NCBI GenBank assembly: GCA_007115705.1
Contig: QXEO01002103.1
Coordinates: forward strand, 79,113 to 143,112
Direction of reading: 5' to 3'
DNA length: 64,000 nucleotides
From: Dactylis glomerata
Taxonomy: Eukaryota > Streptophyta > Magnoliopsida > Poales > Poaceae
Part shown: positions 31,020 through 43,047 of the stretch, one piece after another
Layout of the letters: each line of letters begins with the position of its first letter
Numbering within the stretch: the stretch's first letter is position 1
Translations under genes and position numbers: made by a program
Notes under the pieces: generated by a model
The model's database searches: none
Told to the model about the DNA's origin: nothing
Seen by the model: only the letters and a program-made list of their open reading frames with translations

Positions 31020-31756
31020 TTTCCCAAAGTAGCAACAATGTGCGCAACAATAATGCCTCCATAGATAGGTCCCCTAGCAGATAGGCGGCGAGCAATGAGA
31101 GCACCGAGGTTGTACTTTTTACTAACTTCAAGTGCAGTAGCTAGAAAAGCTAAATGATAGTTAAAAATATTGCTAGTGTTCTCTCTACCAATAATACTAG
31201 TGGTAAGATAGTAAGCAAAGTATCTAATACCAGGGAGCTGAATATTTCTTATCTTGCCACGCTGGGATGTGCGGTCATCATCATTGGTCACCCCTCGGTA
31301 GAGCTCTAGCAAATCAGCAGGTCAGTTCTGAATGCTCTTCGCTGTCCCAAACATGGGAATATCTAAGGTGCTGCAAAATCTCTCCAAAGACATGGTGATA
31401 GACTTATCATAAATTTTAAATGCAATAGATGGCTTGAAGGCAGAGTTAGTAAATTTAAAACTCTCAACAAAAATCTTTGTGAGCATAGCATATTGATTAC
31501 TCTCATCAAGCATGTATGTAGTCAATCCAACCCTGTCAACAAGGAGCAAGATATCACCAAGAATCCCTGCATCACTCAAGAAGTTAGCACAAGGGAAAGT
31601 CGATGGATGCGCAACTCCATCATCCCCCTCATCACCAATGCTTGGTGACATAAGATCTTCATTGTAGGATGTCCTAAATCGAGTAGTTGATCTCAAAGGC
31701 CTTGATGAACTTGGTGCTTCTCTCTCAAAGATCTCTCCATAAGTGTGATTATCCAT
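31020..31756 (-). pseudogene. Athila ORF1-like protein, 3' truncated with an in-frame stop
   Basis: It starts at the ATG at 31756 (MDNHTYGEIFEREAPSS). A TGA at 31318-31320 interrupts an otherwise continuous frame that ends in IFNYHLAFLATALEVSKK, then LGALIARRLSARGPIYGG, and is cut at 31020. The last part resembles the 'putative plant transposon protein'/ATHILA ORF-1 family, found 3' of pol or in gag-pol-deficient Athila elements. Its role is unknown. It reads in the same direction as gag. Confidence 0.6.
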
Positions 31757-32589
31757 TTCCCTTCTCTGAAATTTTTAAACAAACCTCATAAAAATGATAT
31801 TGAGACAAACAAATGTAGGAAACTACTATAGGGAGTTGCAAGAGGGCTAACATGCATCAAAACAACTTATCTAAGCAATAGAACAAGCATGCAAACTCAT
31901 TTAACCTGTCACCTATAGTGCTAAAATACTCAAGATATACTCCACTAAATAAAATTCTACTTGGACAATCGAAGGAGTCACATACCAGAGAACAAATGCT
32001 CCAAATCTCAGCAGCAAAGATGGGCTGAGCAAGGAGATCAAAAATCGCGAGCAAGAATAGCAAGAACTCGTGTTTGAGCTATGGAGTGAAGATATTTCGG
32101 GAGAGAGAGTGAAGTGGCTGGTGGAGAGGTAAGTGGAGGGCCAGGAGAGCCCACACCATGCCACGGCGCGGCCTGGCCCTGGCCGCGCCACCATGTGGTG
32201 TGGTGGCATGGTGGATCCTCCTGGGGTGTCCCAGGTGCCTCTTTGCCCCAAATTTGACATAAAAAATTTAAAAGAATTTTCTAGAATTTTTCGAGAAACT
32301 TTATTTTCGAGGATTTTTCAGAAATTGACAAGAGATTAAAAACTCGGGAAAACAAAGATGGAACAATAGAAAGCAATTCCAAACCAAGTCTACAACAGCT
32401 GTAAGATACTCTAATATGCAACTAAACAGCGGAAACAAAAATGAACAAGGTGGAAACATGAGTAAACAAAAGTAAATGCAGTGAAAACATAGTTTCATTC
32501 ATTCAAAAACCGCTTTGTTAACAAGGTTGATCAAGTCTTGTTACCAAACCAATTTTCTATGAAGCAAAACTTTGCATTTCACTAAATGA
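31757..32589 (-). other. non-coding spacer of the split Athila-type element with a GC palindrome
   Basis: No gene is visible between the protease stop and the downstream ORF, where reverse transcriptase and integrase would be expected. The stretch contains GGCGCGGCC (32165-32173) facing GGCCGCGCC (32181-32189), a perfect nine-base inverted repeat like those in the LTR promoters of this window. Its position 5' of the Athila ORF1-like gene suggests a separate promoter region, which is inference. Confidence 0.5.
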
Positions 32590-34366
32590 TTATGTTACCT
32601 CAACCTTGATAGGCATAGCCCCAACCATAAAAATTTTATATTCTTCCTTGGGCTTTAGCCTTGAACAATAAATTTCTCCAACCTTGACGGTCTCAATATT
32701 TTTGATTGAGTTTAGACCATATTTTCTATCAATCTTCTTTGGAAAATAAACCATGTGCTCCTTATCATTAACATTAAAAGTTAATTTCCCTTGGTTGCAA
32801 TCAATAACAGCACCTGCAGTGTTTAGAAAAGGTCTCCCAAGAATAATAGACATATTATCATCTTCAGGCATTTCCAACACAACAAAGTCAGTTAATACCA
32901 AACAATTATTAGCCACTTGAATAGGAACATTCTCACATATACCAATAGGAATAGTAGTAGACTTATCAGCCATTTGCAAAGATATATCAGTCGATATTAA
33001 TTTTTCTAGATCAAGTCTCTTATAGAGAGAAAAAGGCATGACCCTAACTCCCGCTCTCAAATCACACAAAGCAGTTCTAACATAGTTAATTTTAATGGAG
33101 CAAGGAATAGTTGGTATACCTGGATCTCCAAGCTTCTCTAGAACCTTACCATCGAAAGAATAATTAGCAAGTAAAGTGGAAATTTCCTCACTAGGAATCA
33201 TTTTTTTTAGCAACAATATCTTTCATATACTTTGAATCAGGAGGCATTTTAATAGCATCAGTCGAAGGAATTTGCAAAAATAAAGGTTTCATCCATTCAC
33301 AAAACCTGTTGTAGTGTTCTTCTTCCTTGGATTTGTGTTTCTTACCAGGAAAAGGCATTGGTTTTTGCACCCAAGGTTCTCTCTCACTACCATGTTTATT
33401 GGCAATGAAATATTCCTTGGTATACTTTGCATTCTTAGCAAGCTTTTCTGGTTCCTCCTCAACTTCTTCCTTATCAGAAGCATTACCACTTTCAGTTTCA
33501 GCATCAGAAATAGAAACACTATTAGGATCCTTACCTATTTCGGAAGATTCTGCAACTGTTTTATGCTTCTTCTTCTTTTTCTTGGAAGGAATACCATCAC
33601 CTGCAGCATGTTGAGAATCCTGCTCGATCCTCTTAGGATGTCCTTCAGGATACAAAGGATCCTGAGTAGAAGCACCACTTCTAGTGCTTATTTGACAAGC
33701 ATGTTTTTCTCTAGAAGCATTAACTAGCAAATCTTTTACACCTTGGTAAGCTGATCAATTTGAGTCTGAACCATTTGAAAATGTTTAACAAGCATCTTCA
33801 CATCATTGGAGGTTCTCTCCACAATATCCTGCAACTTGTTAATAGCTCTAGAGTTCTCTATCAAATGATTCTGCACCCTCTTATTAAATTTATCTTGCTT
33901 AACAATGAAATTATTAAACTCATCTAAGCATTGATCAGGAGGTTTAGAGTAAGGAATATCTCTATTATCAAAGCATTGGAGAGAGTGTACCTCAATAGTG
34001 GAGGAGCAAGGGATTGGCTTACATAGTTCTTCTATAAGTGGTAGATTCTTCACATCTTCAGATTTAATACCCTTCTCCTTAAGAGATTTCTTGGCTTCTC
34101 TCATCACTTCATCATTTAATTCAGTCATTCCTCTCGTCTTTGGTGTTGGCGCCGGTGTTGGCTCAGCCATAGTCCAATCATCATAATTCCAGATTATTTT
34201 AGCCATTAATTCTTCAGCTTCAGCGGGAGTTCTTTTCCTGAAAACACAACCAGCACAACTATCCATCTATGTCTTAGATTCAATAGTTAATCCATTATAA
34301 AATATATCAAGGAGTTCATTTTTAGGCAATGGCTCTCCAGGCAGTGCTCTAATTAAAAAACAAAAC
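32590..34366 (-). pseudogene. C-terminal gag and retropepsin of the split Athila-type element
   Basis: On the minus strand this continues gag (FCFLIRALPGEPLPKNELL at 34366-34310), passes an acidic/lysine-rich linker, and ends with a retropepsin-like domain. The catalytic site reads DLRAGV instead of the usual DLGAG/S, and the flap end ILGRPFL is present. Frame breaks occur at about 34266, 33733 and 33195-33216, and the ORF ends KVEVT at 32590. The catalytic-site Gly-to-Arg change and the frameshifts indicate loss of function. The frame joins to 42696-43047 across the nested insertion. Confidence 0.75.
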
Positions 34367-36023
34367 TGATACGTCTCAAACGTATCTATAATTTTTGATG
34401 CTCCATGCTTGTTTATACACCATTTGCTTTGTGTTTTGTTACACTTCTTGGCGTTTTTATGCATTTTATAGAACTAACCTATTAACGAGATGCCATAGTG
34501 CCAGTTTCCTGTTTTTGCTGTTTTTGTGTTTTAGAAAAGCTATACAGGAAATATTCTCAGAATTGGACGAAACAAAAGCCAGAATTCCTATTTTTCCCGA
34601 CACGAGACGAAGTCCGAAGATGAGACGGAGGGGCACCAGAGGGCGGCCGCACCATGGCATGGCACGGGCCACCCCCTGGCCACGCCATGACCAGGTGTGG
34701 GCCCCTGGCCCACATCCTGACGCCGCCCTTCTGCCTATATAATCCCGTCGATGGGAAAACCCTAAGGGACCGATCAATTTTCCACGAAACCTACTGCAAG
34801 CCGCCGCCGTCATTGATGCGAGATTGGGAGGGTCCAGAAGCTCTTCCCGACACCCTGTCGAAGAGGGGAATCACCGCCGGAGGCCTTCTTCATCACCATG
34901 GTTGCCTCCGAAGTGATGTGTGAGTAGTCTACCTTGGACTACGGGTCCATAGCAGTAGCTAGATGGTTGTCATCTCCACCTTGTGCTTCATGTTTAGATC
35001 TTGTGAGCTGCCTATCATGATCAAGATCATCATTGTGTAATTCTACATGTTGTGTTTGCTAGGATCCGATGAATATTGGTACTATGTCAAATTGAATTGT
35101 TGATTTATGATCTTTATGTCATCTCTATGTTATTTATGATCTTGCATGCTCTCCGTTGCTAGTAGATATCTTGGCCGAGTAGATGCTAGTGACTCCAAGA
35201 GGGGGTATTTATGCTCGATAGTGGGTTCATGCCTCTAGTAATCTGGGGGAGTGACAGAAACCTCTAAGGTTGTAGATGTGCTATTGCTACTAGGGAGAAA
35301 ACAACAATCTTGTATTCAAGGACATTCGTATTATTTACATTACACACTTTGCTTAAGGCGATAATCTGTTGCTTGCAACTTAATACCCAATGGTTGCTCG
35401 GAAGACATCCGGAGGGTGGATTATTAGTCATAGATGCAATTGGATTACGGTCTATGTATTATGTTGTAATGCCCAAGTGAATCTCATAGTGATCCTCATG
35501 ACATTTGTACGCTATCTTTATTCTATCAATTGCCCAACTGTAATTTGTTCACCCAATATATTGTTATTTATCTTATGGAGAGAAACCACTAGTGAACTGT
35601 GGACCCCGGTCCATTCTTTTACATTGCTATTACCGTTTACCTTTTACTTGCTTTATTTACATTCTTGCAAACTACTATCTTTTACCACTCGATACGCTTA
35701 ATCATTTGTTTACAACAAACCGGTGAGATTGACAACCTCACTGTGAGTTGGGACAAAGTGGTTGGTTGTGTTGTGTGCAGGTTCCACGTTGCTGCTGGTG
35801 TAAAGCTACACCTTAGACAAGTTCCTGGCGCCATTGTCCGGGGTTGTTGCAAAGCTAGCAGACATCGACCTTCTGAAGTTTGGTTCTTTCTCCTACTGGT
35901 ACGATAAACCTTGGTTTCACAACTGAGGGAAGACTTGTTGTTGTGCTCATCATGACCTTCTCTTGGGGTTTACCAACTGGGCACTTACATATATAAAACT
36001 CCTACATCAACACCGCACCACCA
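34367..36023 (+). repeat. 5' LTR of the gag-protease element
   Basis: It runs from TGATACGTCTCAAACG to ...GCACCACCA. The promoter TATATAA lies near 34736, with a partly decayed GC inverted repeat upstream (34650-34690). Confidence 0.9.
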
Positions 36024-36033
36024 ACAAGTTTTT

Positions 36034-36051
36034 TGGCGCCGTTGCCGGGGA
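36034..36051 (+). promoter_or_regulatory. primer-binding site, tRNA-Asp
   Basis: TGGCGCCGTTGCCGGGGA is an 18-base match to the complement of the plant tRNA-Asp 3' end as I know it. This primer is typical of the Athila lineage and supports the lineage call for the whole group. Diverged versions lie near 27374 and 60880, and on the minus strand at 46198-46215 and 57284-57301. Confidence 0.9.
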
Positions 36052-36212
36052 GAAAGAAGATTTCTGCAAGGGAAGTCCCTCGCTTCCAACCTTTTACTTT
36101 GTTATTGTTTTTCTTTATTTTATTTTTGCTTCCATATTTTTTATCAAAAATACAAAAAAATTAGTTCCTTTATAGTTGTTATTTTTACTTGCCTGATTTT
36201 AGTATTGCTAGA

Positions 36213-38165
36213 ATGGGTACTCCTGAGAACACCAATTTGTGTGATTTTACTAGCACCAAAAATAATGATTTTATCTGCACATCTATTGCGCCACCTGCTC
36301 CCGAGGCAAATTTTTATGAGGTCAAACCTGCTTTGTTGAATCTTGTTATGAAAGAGCAATTTGCTGGTGCCAGTACTGATGATGCTGCAGCTCATCTCAA
36401 CAATTTTGTTGAGCTATGTGAGATGCAAAAGTATAAGGACGTAGATGGTAATATTATTAAGCTTAAGTTGTTTCCTTTCACTTTAAGAGGAAGAGCTAAG
36501 GATTGGTTGCTATCTTTGCGTAGAAATAGTTTTGATTCTTGGGATAAGTGTAAGGATGCTTTTATTGGAAAATACTATCCTCCTGCTAAGATTATAGCCT
36601 TGCGAAGTGATATTATGAAGTTTAGACAGTTTGATAATGAACATGTTGCTCAAGCTTGGGAAGGAATGAAATCTATGATAAAGAATTGTCCCACTCATGG
36701 ACTGACTACTTGGATAATTATCCAAACCTTTTATGCAGGACTAAATTTTTCTTCAAGAAATCTTTTGGATTCAGCTTCTGGAGGCACTTTTATGTCCATC
36801 ACCTTGGGCGCCGCAACAAAGCTTCTTGATAATATGATAGTAAATTTTTCTGAGTGGCACACCGAGAGAACTCCACAAGGTAAGAGGGTAAATTCTGTTG
36901 AGGAAACCTCTTCCTTGAGTGATAAGATTGATACTATTATGCTTATGCTTGCTAATGATAGAGCTCATGTTGATCCTAATAATGTTCCTTTGGCCTCTTT
37001 GGTTGCTCAAGAAGAGCATGTTGATGTGAACTTCATTAGAAATAATAATTTCAACAATAGTGCTTATAGGAACAATTTTGCTAGCAACAATTATAGGCCG
37101 TATCCTTCTACCAATGGTAATGGTTATGGTAACTCTTATGGTAATTCCTCCAACAACACTAGGGGCGCGCCCTCCGAGCTTGAGGTCATGCTCAAGGACT
37201 TCATTGGTAAGCAAACTGCTTTTAATAAATCTGTTGAGGAAAAGTTGGGTAAAATTGATATTCTTCCTTCTAAAGTTGATAGCCTTGCTCTTGATGTTGA
37301 ACTTCTGAAACTAAAAGTTTTGCCTAATGATGGGAAAGAAAGCAAGACTTTGAATGCCATTCAAGTTAGAATTGATGAAAATGTTAGGATGTTAGCAGAA
37401 TTGCATGCTAGGTGGGAAAGAGAAGACGAGATGGTTAGAAATATGAAGGTTTGTACTATTACCATCTCTAGTGATGTTATTTCAAATGCTAGCAATCCTC
37501 ATACTTTGATTGGTGTAGAGAAAACTCCTACTCCTTATGCAAAAAAGCCCAAAACTGCAAAAATGTTTTCTACAAAAAGTTATGAAATTTTTCGGAGTAT
37601 GGAAGACAATAGCTGTACTACTTTTAATGATTTTGATGTTGATGGTTGCAATATATCTGAAGTTAATTTGTTCTTGCAAAATCTTACTTTGAGTCCTAAC
37701 GCTAGTTCTATGAATGATGCTTTTACAAAGCATATTACAAATGCTCGCATAAAAATTAGGGAAGAAAAGTTGAAACAAAAGGTTTCTATTCCCAAGAAGT
37801 TAGAAGATGGTTGGGAGCCCATCATTGATATGAATGTTAATGATTTTGATTGTCATGCTTTATGTGATCTTGGTGCAAGCATATCTATTATGCCTAGAAG
37901 GATTTATGATATGCTTGGTTTACCACCGCTTGAAAATTGTTATTTTGAAGTTCCTCTTGCTGATGTTGCTAAGAAGAAATCTTTGGGAAGGATTAATGAT
38001 ATTATTATTATGGTTAACAATAACCTAGTTCCTATTGATTTTCTCGTTTTGGATGTTGAATGCAATGCCTTATGTCCTATTATTTTGGGAAGACCTTTTC
38101 TTAGAACTATTGGTGCCATCATTGATATGAACGAAGGCACCATTAAATATCAATTCCCACTCTAG
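36213..38165 (+). CDS. gag: gag and retropepsin protein of the Athila-type element
   Basis: The start at 36213 (MGTPENTNLCDFTSTKNNDF) is preferred over the upstream ATG at 36189, because the related copy has its ATG at the matching place. The protein is 650 aa. It has a retrotransposon Gag domain (LKLFPFTLRGRAKDWLLSL, then SSRNLLDSASGG), an Asn/Tyr/Gly-rich linker, a helical region and a C-terminal retropepsin with D552 in CDLGASISIMP and ILGRPFLRTIGA near the end. It stops at a TAG (38163-38165) where the copy at 59320 has AAG and continues for about 35 codons, so the C-terminus is slightly shortened. There is no zinc knuckle and no downstream polymerase. Confidence 0.88.
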   Translation: MGTPENTNLCDFTSTKNNDFICTSIAPPAPEANFYEVKPALLNLVMKEQFAGASTDDAAAHLNNFVELCEMQKYKDVDGNIIKLKLFPFTLRGRAKDWLLSLRRNSFDSWDKCKDAFIGKYYPPAKIIALRSDIMKFRQFDNEHVAQAWEGMKSMIKNCPTHGLTTWIIIQTFYAGLNFSSRNLLDSASGGTFMSITLGAATKLLDNMIVNFSEWHTERTPQGKRVNSVEETSSLSDKIDTIMLMLANDRAHVDPNNVPLASLVAQEEHVDVNFIRNNNFNNSAYRNNFASNNYRPYPSTNGNGYGNSYGNSSNNTRGAPSELEVMLKDFIGKQTAFNKSVEEKLGKIDILPSKVDSLALDVELLKLKVLPNDGKESKTLNAIQVRIDENVRMLAELHARWEREDEMVRNMKVCTITISSDVISNASNPHTLIGVEKTPTPYAKKPKTAKMFSTKSYEIFRSMEDNSCTTFNDFDVDGCNISEVNLFLQNLTLSPNASSMNDAFTKHITNARIKIREEKLKQKVSIPKKLEDGWEPIIDMNVNDFDCHALCDLGASISIMPRRIYDMLGLPPLENCYFEVPLADVAKKKSLGRINDIIIMVNNNLVPIDFLVLDVECNALCPIILGRPFLRTIGAIIDMNEGTIKYQFPL

Positions 38166-41034
38166 AAAGGTATGGAACACTTCCCTACAAAGAGAAAAAA
38201 AATTACTTTTTGACTCTATTCTTAGAGCAAATTATGAACTTGATGCTTCATTGCTTGATATTACTTGATTTGCACTTTCTGCGCCTAGCTCAAAAGCGTT
38301 AAAAAAAGCACTCTTGGGAGATAACCCAATGTTTTCTTTTTAGTATTTTTTCTTTTATTTGAGTCTTGGAAGTTATTACTACTTTAATGACCTTTCCTTA
38401 TCATTTTTATTTTATTTTTGTGCCGAGAAGAACCTTTAATTTTAGGGAGGTAAGATTTGGGGAAGTTGCTGTCCTGAAACAGATTTCTGCGCTGTACCGT
38501 AAAAATTCATGAAAATTCTCAGAATATCTTTTTGATCTGAAATTTCTTTTACGCATGCCCCAGGTTATTTCGAAACTTTCATTAGTTTTGCACTTTTCGA
38601 TTTGAACAACAGAAGGTCCTCGAAAAAATCAATCTTTGTCAGCTATTCTGTTTTGACAGATTCTGCCACTATTTGTGTTTGCCTCTCGATCGCTTTCTTT
38701 TTGAGTTCTTTTGATCACGGAACTCTTGAGGAAGTTGGTACAGTAGATTATGCTTTAATGGATGGTATATTTGAGTTTGAAACTAAACCAAAAGAGTAGA
38801 TTTACTATCATGCTTATACTAATGTTGCTAATAGAATTGTGTAAAGTTTTGTATGAAGGAAGTTTTCAAGTGTAGGGAATGGAGAGTGATGAGATGAGAT
38901 GAAGTATGTACTATGCGTTTTTCTTGGAGCGTCTTTACTTTTGCTTTCAGTTTTCTTTTGTTTTGTTTGCTGTAATAAATGGTTGGACCCCAACAAATTT
39001 CTTTTGGAGAAGACATACTTCATTTTTCATTGCCAAGAACACTCTAGTTTTCACTCTTATCGTTCAACGAGTGTTCTATTTTTCTAGAACTGCGTTTAGC
39101 TTTTGTTTTTCGCCTTAATTTTTGTTCAGATCTTGTTATATCTTTGTATCAAGGTGTATTTATGCCACTGGTCTATGTTGGTTTTCATCTCAAAGAGTGG
39201 TTTCAAAAAGATTGAATGGTGTTGGAAAAGAGAAAAAAGTTGCATGCCTATAGTGGTACAAATGGGAGCTTGTTTAGACTGTGGCTTAGACTTTTGCATG
39301 TCATGCTTGATGTTATTTCGATAGTATGCTTAGTAGTTTTTACTGTAGCATGACTTGTCTCAAATGACTGAGATTGCTTAATGTGCCTTTGAAAGAATCA
39401 TGCATTGTTTTTATTATATGGGAGCATATTATTGTGGTTTTCTCCTTTGATGCTTTATTTGGGTTGACTTGGCGCATGCTTACAACATGTTTGACTCTAA
39501 CAAGTCGCCATAAGCCTCTATGATCATTTGGTTTTTGACTTGTGATACCACTTTATGCTTCGGTTAATGATGTTTTGTCGCTATGCATGATTATGGCCGT
39601 TATTGCTCTCTTAGTTGGTCGCTCCCAGTCTTTTGCTAGCCTTCATTTTGTACTGAGAGGGAATACTTCTCGTGCATCCAACTCCCAAAAACCAAGTTTT
39701 CCAATGTGTTCACCATATCTACCTATTAGCAATTTGCTATTCCAAGCACATTCGTCTTGCTTTTATCTATCCTTCAAATTAAACTTTTTGTGTTATATGA
39801 AAATTAGTCTGTAAAGCTCTCATGAACCTGACGGCACACTTTACTTTTCTTGTTTTTAATAAATTTGACATTGTGGCTCTCTTATGTTGACGTTATGCTT
39901 GCAAGTTGTAAGTTAGCCCAGCCATGCCGTCATGGGGCAAGCTTTCAACATTGCACTTTTTCTCATTTAGTTGATATCGTGATCTTTTATTTATGGATAC
40001 CTGCGATGTGAAATAAGTTGGGATTTTGTGAGCTCATAGAGTTTCTATGTGTTAGAGAAACGCCTGGCCACTAATCTAAGCCATGCATCATTCATGGTGG
40101 AAATTTACAGCATACCCATAGTGGACATTCGACGACGCATCTCACAATAAAAAAGCTATACCAATGGTAAATAAAAGAGATGCCGAGGTGTTCATTGTCT
40201 GTTTGTCTTGTCATTTTGATGTGGGCTTATTCCATGTCATCGGGCAAGAGGTACCCCGTTGGCGGTTGTCGATGATACATATATGCTTACAATGACAAAA
40301 ACTTGCTTGGGACCTAAGTCGAGTAGCATGAGGTTTGGTCGTACTTCACAGGATATGAGATTTTCAACTTATGATTTGTTGAGCACATGCTTTGTAATTA
40401 TACTTGCATTAACCTTAACCATTCAAGATGCCTATGATGAGGGCAATGAGAGCTCAAAGCTAGTAAGTATCATAATTTTTGGAGGTTTATAAAACTTGCA
40501 ATCACTGCTTCCCTCTCCGAAGGGCCTTTCTTTTACTTTTATGTTGAGTCTCCATATTCTACCTTTATGCACCGTCTAAGAGAGCATAGTTGTCATTCTG
40601 AGTTTAATTTGCATAGTCCCAAAATTTATTATTGATTGATTCATGATTATGGTTTTGCTTGTTCTTAAATTATTTGTATCTAGTCGCCCTCTTAAACTTG
40701 AAGGTGTCCTATGTATTTATGTTTTGCTATTCCATGAGGGACAAGCTGAAAACCACTTTGCTATGTTTTTCTATATGGTTGAAACACACACTTGACTTTC
40801 AATGTTTCATTACTCATGATCTTTTGTTTGTGTTACTTTTCATGTTATAACATGGTTGCTAAGTTTTATTGTCAAGATTATGTCTTTTATGCCCATGTTT
40901 AGAGTACTTTGATCTCAGCACTCAATGCTTTACATCGTTGATCAAGATTGTGATGGTGCAGGTCACCTCAAAAATTATTATTTTGTTATCACTTACCTAC
41001 TCGAGGACGAGCATGAGTTAAGCTTGGGGATGCT
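38166..41034 (+). other. shared 3' non-coding module (copy B)
   Basis: It is collinear with copy A at 28147-31019. The second hairpin, TTGGG-AGATAA-CCCAA, is at 38314-38329. The first has lost one pair (AGCG for GGCG, about 38296-38299). The internal 14-mer copy near the middle is missing because about 120 bases are deleted near 38890. A CTCG-AGGA-CGAG hairpin (41000-41011) and AAGCTTGGGGATGC (41020-41033) end the module. Confidence 0.8.
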
Positions 41035-42690
41035 TGATACGTCTTAAACGTATCTATAATTTTTCATGCTCCATGCTTGTTTATACACCATTTGCTTTGT
41101 GTTTTGTTACCCTTCATGGTATTTTTATGCATTTTGTAGAACTAACCTATTAACGAGATGCCACACTGCTAGTTCCCTGTTTTTGCTATTTTTGTGTTTC
41201 TGAAAAGCTATACAGGAAATATTCTCGGAATTGGATGAAACAAAAGCTAGAATTCCTATTTTTCCCAACACGAGACGAAGTCCAAAGATGAGACGGAAGG
41301 GCACCAGAGGGCGGCCGCACCATGGCATGGCGCGGGCCACCCCCTGGCCGCGCCATGACTAGGTGTGGGCCCCTAGCCCACCTCCTGACGCCGCCCTTCC
41401 GCCTATATAATCCCCTCGACGGGAAAACCCTAAGGGACCGATCAATTTTCCACGAACCTACTGCAAGCCGCCGCCGTCATCGACGCGAGATCGGGAGGGT
41501 CCAGAAGCTCTTCCCGGCACCCTACCGGAGAGGGGAATCACCGCTGGAGGCCTTCTTCATTACCATGGTCGCCTCCAGAGTGTTGTGTGAGTAGTCTACC
41601 TTGGACTATGGGTCCATAGCAGTATCTAGATGGTTGTCATCTCCACCTTGTGCTTCATGTTTAGATCTTGTGAGCTGCCTATCATGATCAAGATCATCGT
41701 TGTGTAATTCTACATGTTATGTTTGTTGGGATCCGATGAATATTGGTACTATGTCAAGTTGAATTGTTGATTTATGATCTTTATGTTATCTCTATATTAT
41801 TTATGATCTTGCATGCTCTCTGTTATTAGTAGATATCTTGGCCGAGTAGATGCTAGTGACTCTAAGAGGGGGTATTTATGCTCGATAGTGGATTCATGCC
41901 TCTAGTGATCTGGGGGAGTGACAGAAACCTCTAAGGTTGTAGATATGATATTGCTACTAGGGAGAAAACAACAATCTTGTGTTCAAGGATATTCGTATTG
42001 TTTACATTACAGACTTTGCTTAAGGCGATAATCTATTGCTTGCAACTTAATACCCAATGGTTGCTCGGATGACATCCGGAGGGTGGATTATTAGTCATAG
42101 ATGCAGTTGGATTACGGTCTATGTATTATGTTATAATGCCCAAGTGATCTCATAGTGATCCTCATGACATTTGTACGCTATCTTTATTCTTTCAATTGCC
42201 CAACTGTAATTTGTTTACCCAGCATGTTGTTATTTATCTTATGGAGAGACATCACTAGTGAACTGTGGACCCCGGTCCATTCTTTTACATTGCTATTACC
42301 ATTTACCTTTTACTTGCTTTATTTACATTCTTGCAAACTACTATCTTTTACCACTCGATACGCTTAATCCTTTGTTTACAGCAAACCGGTGAGATTAACA
42401 ACCTCACAGTGAGTTGGGACAACGTACTTGGTTGTGTTGTGTGCAGGTTCCACGTTGCTGCTGGTGTAAAGCTACACCTTGGACAAGTTCCTGGCGCCAT
42501 TGTCCAGGGTTGTTGCCAAGCTAGCAGGCATCGACCTTCTGAAGTTTGGTTCTTTCTCCTACTGGTTCGATAATCCTTGGTTTCACAACTGAGAGAAGAC
42601 TTGCTGCTGTGCTCATCATAACCTTCTCTTGGGGGTTTACTAACTGGGCGGTTACATATATCAAACTCCTACATCAACACTGCACCACCA
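41035..42690 (+). repeat. 3' LTR of the gag-protease element
   Basis: It starts TGATACGTCTTAAACG and ends ...GCACCACCA, followed by the duplication AAAAC. It differs from the 5' LTR at many scattered sites and by a few indels. Confidence 0.92.
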
Positions 42691-43047
42691 AAAACCTTGC
42701 CCATGATTCCGGCAGTTTCTCCTTTTACCTGCTCAAAGTCAAAGATTTTCTGCAAAGCAACATGTTGAGCACTAGCAGGAAAATATTTCTTAAAGAAAGC
42801 ATTAACCAAAGCAATAGGACTATCAATAGATCCAGGAGACAAATTATTAAACCAAGCTTTAGCTGCACCTTTTAATGAAAAAGAGAAAATCTTAGCAACA
42901 AAATAAGTACGCAGCTTAGTATCATCAGAAACAAATTACTCAAAGAAGAGAGCTCATTCATATGTCCCATAGCACTTTTATTTTTAGTACCACAAAAAGA
43001 TTCTTTCTCAACAATAGATATGTAAGATAAATCCAAAGAGAAATCAT
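42691..43047 (-). pseudogene. middle piece of the gag gene of the split Athila-type element
   Basis: On the minus strand it encodes gag sequence ending with a block that joins in frame to FCFLIRALPGEP at 34366 once the insert and one AAAAC are removed. A two-base loss just before this join breaks the frame further upstream, and another break lies near 42935. At its other end it joins in frame to 45658 across the CACTA insertion. Confidence 0.75.

Larger units (their letters stand above)
34367..42690 (+). mobile_element. complete gag-protease-only Athila-type (Sabrina-like) element, duplication AAAAC
   Basis: LTRs at 34367-36023 and 41035-42690 enclose a tRNA-Asp primer site, a gag-protease ORF and the shared 3' non-coding module. 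The five-base duplication AAAAC flanks it (34362-34366 and 42691-42695). There is no reverse transcriptase, RNase H or integrase in the 5-kb interior, so it must be moved in trans. The LTRs differ at many sites (by eye a few percent), so it is much older than the Tekay/Del element. It interrupts the gag gene of the minus-strand element. Confidence 0.92.

Noticed and set aside
36034..36051. Match to tRNA-Asp considered as a tRNA gene fragment
   Set aside because: Only the 18 bases complementary to the tRNA 3' end are present, directly after an LTR, so it is a primer-binding site.
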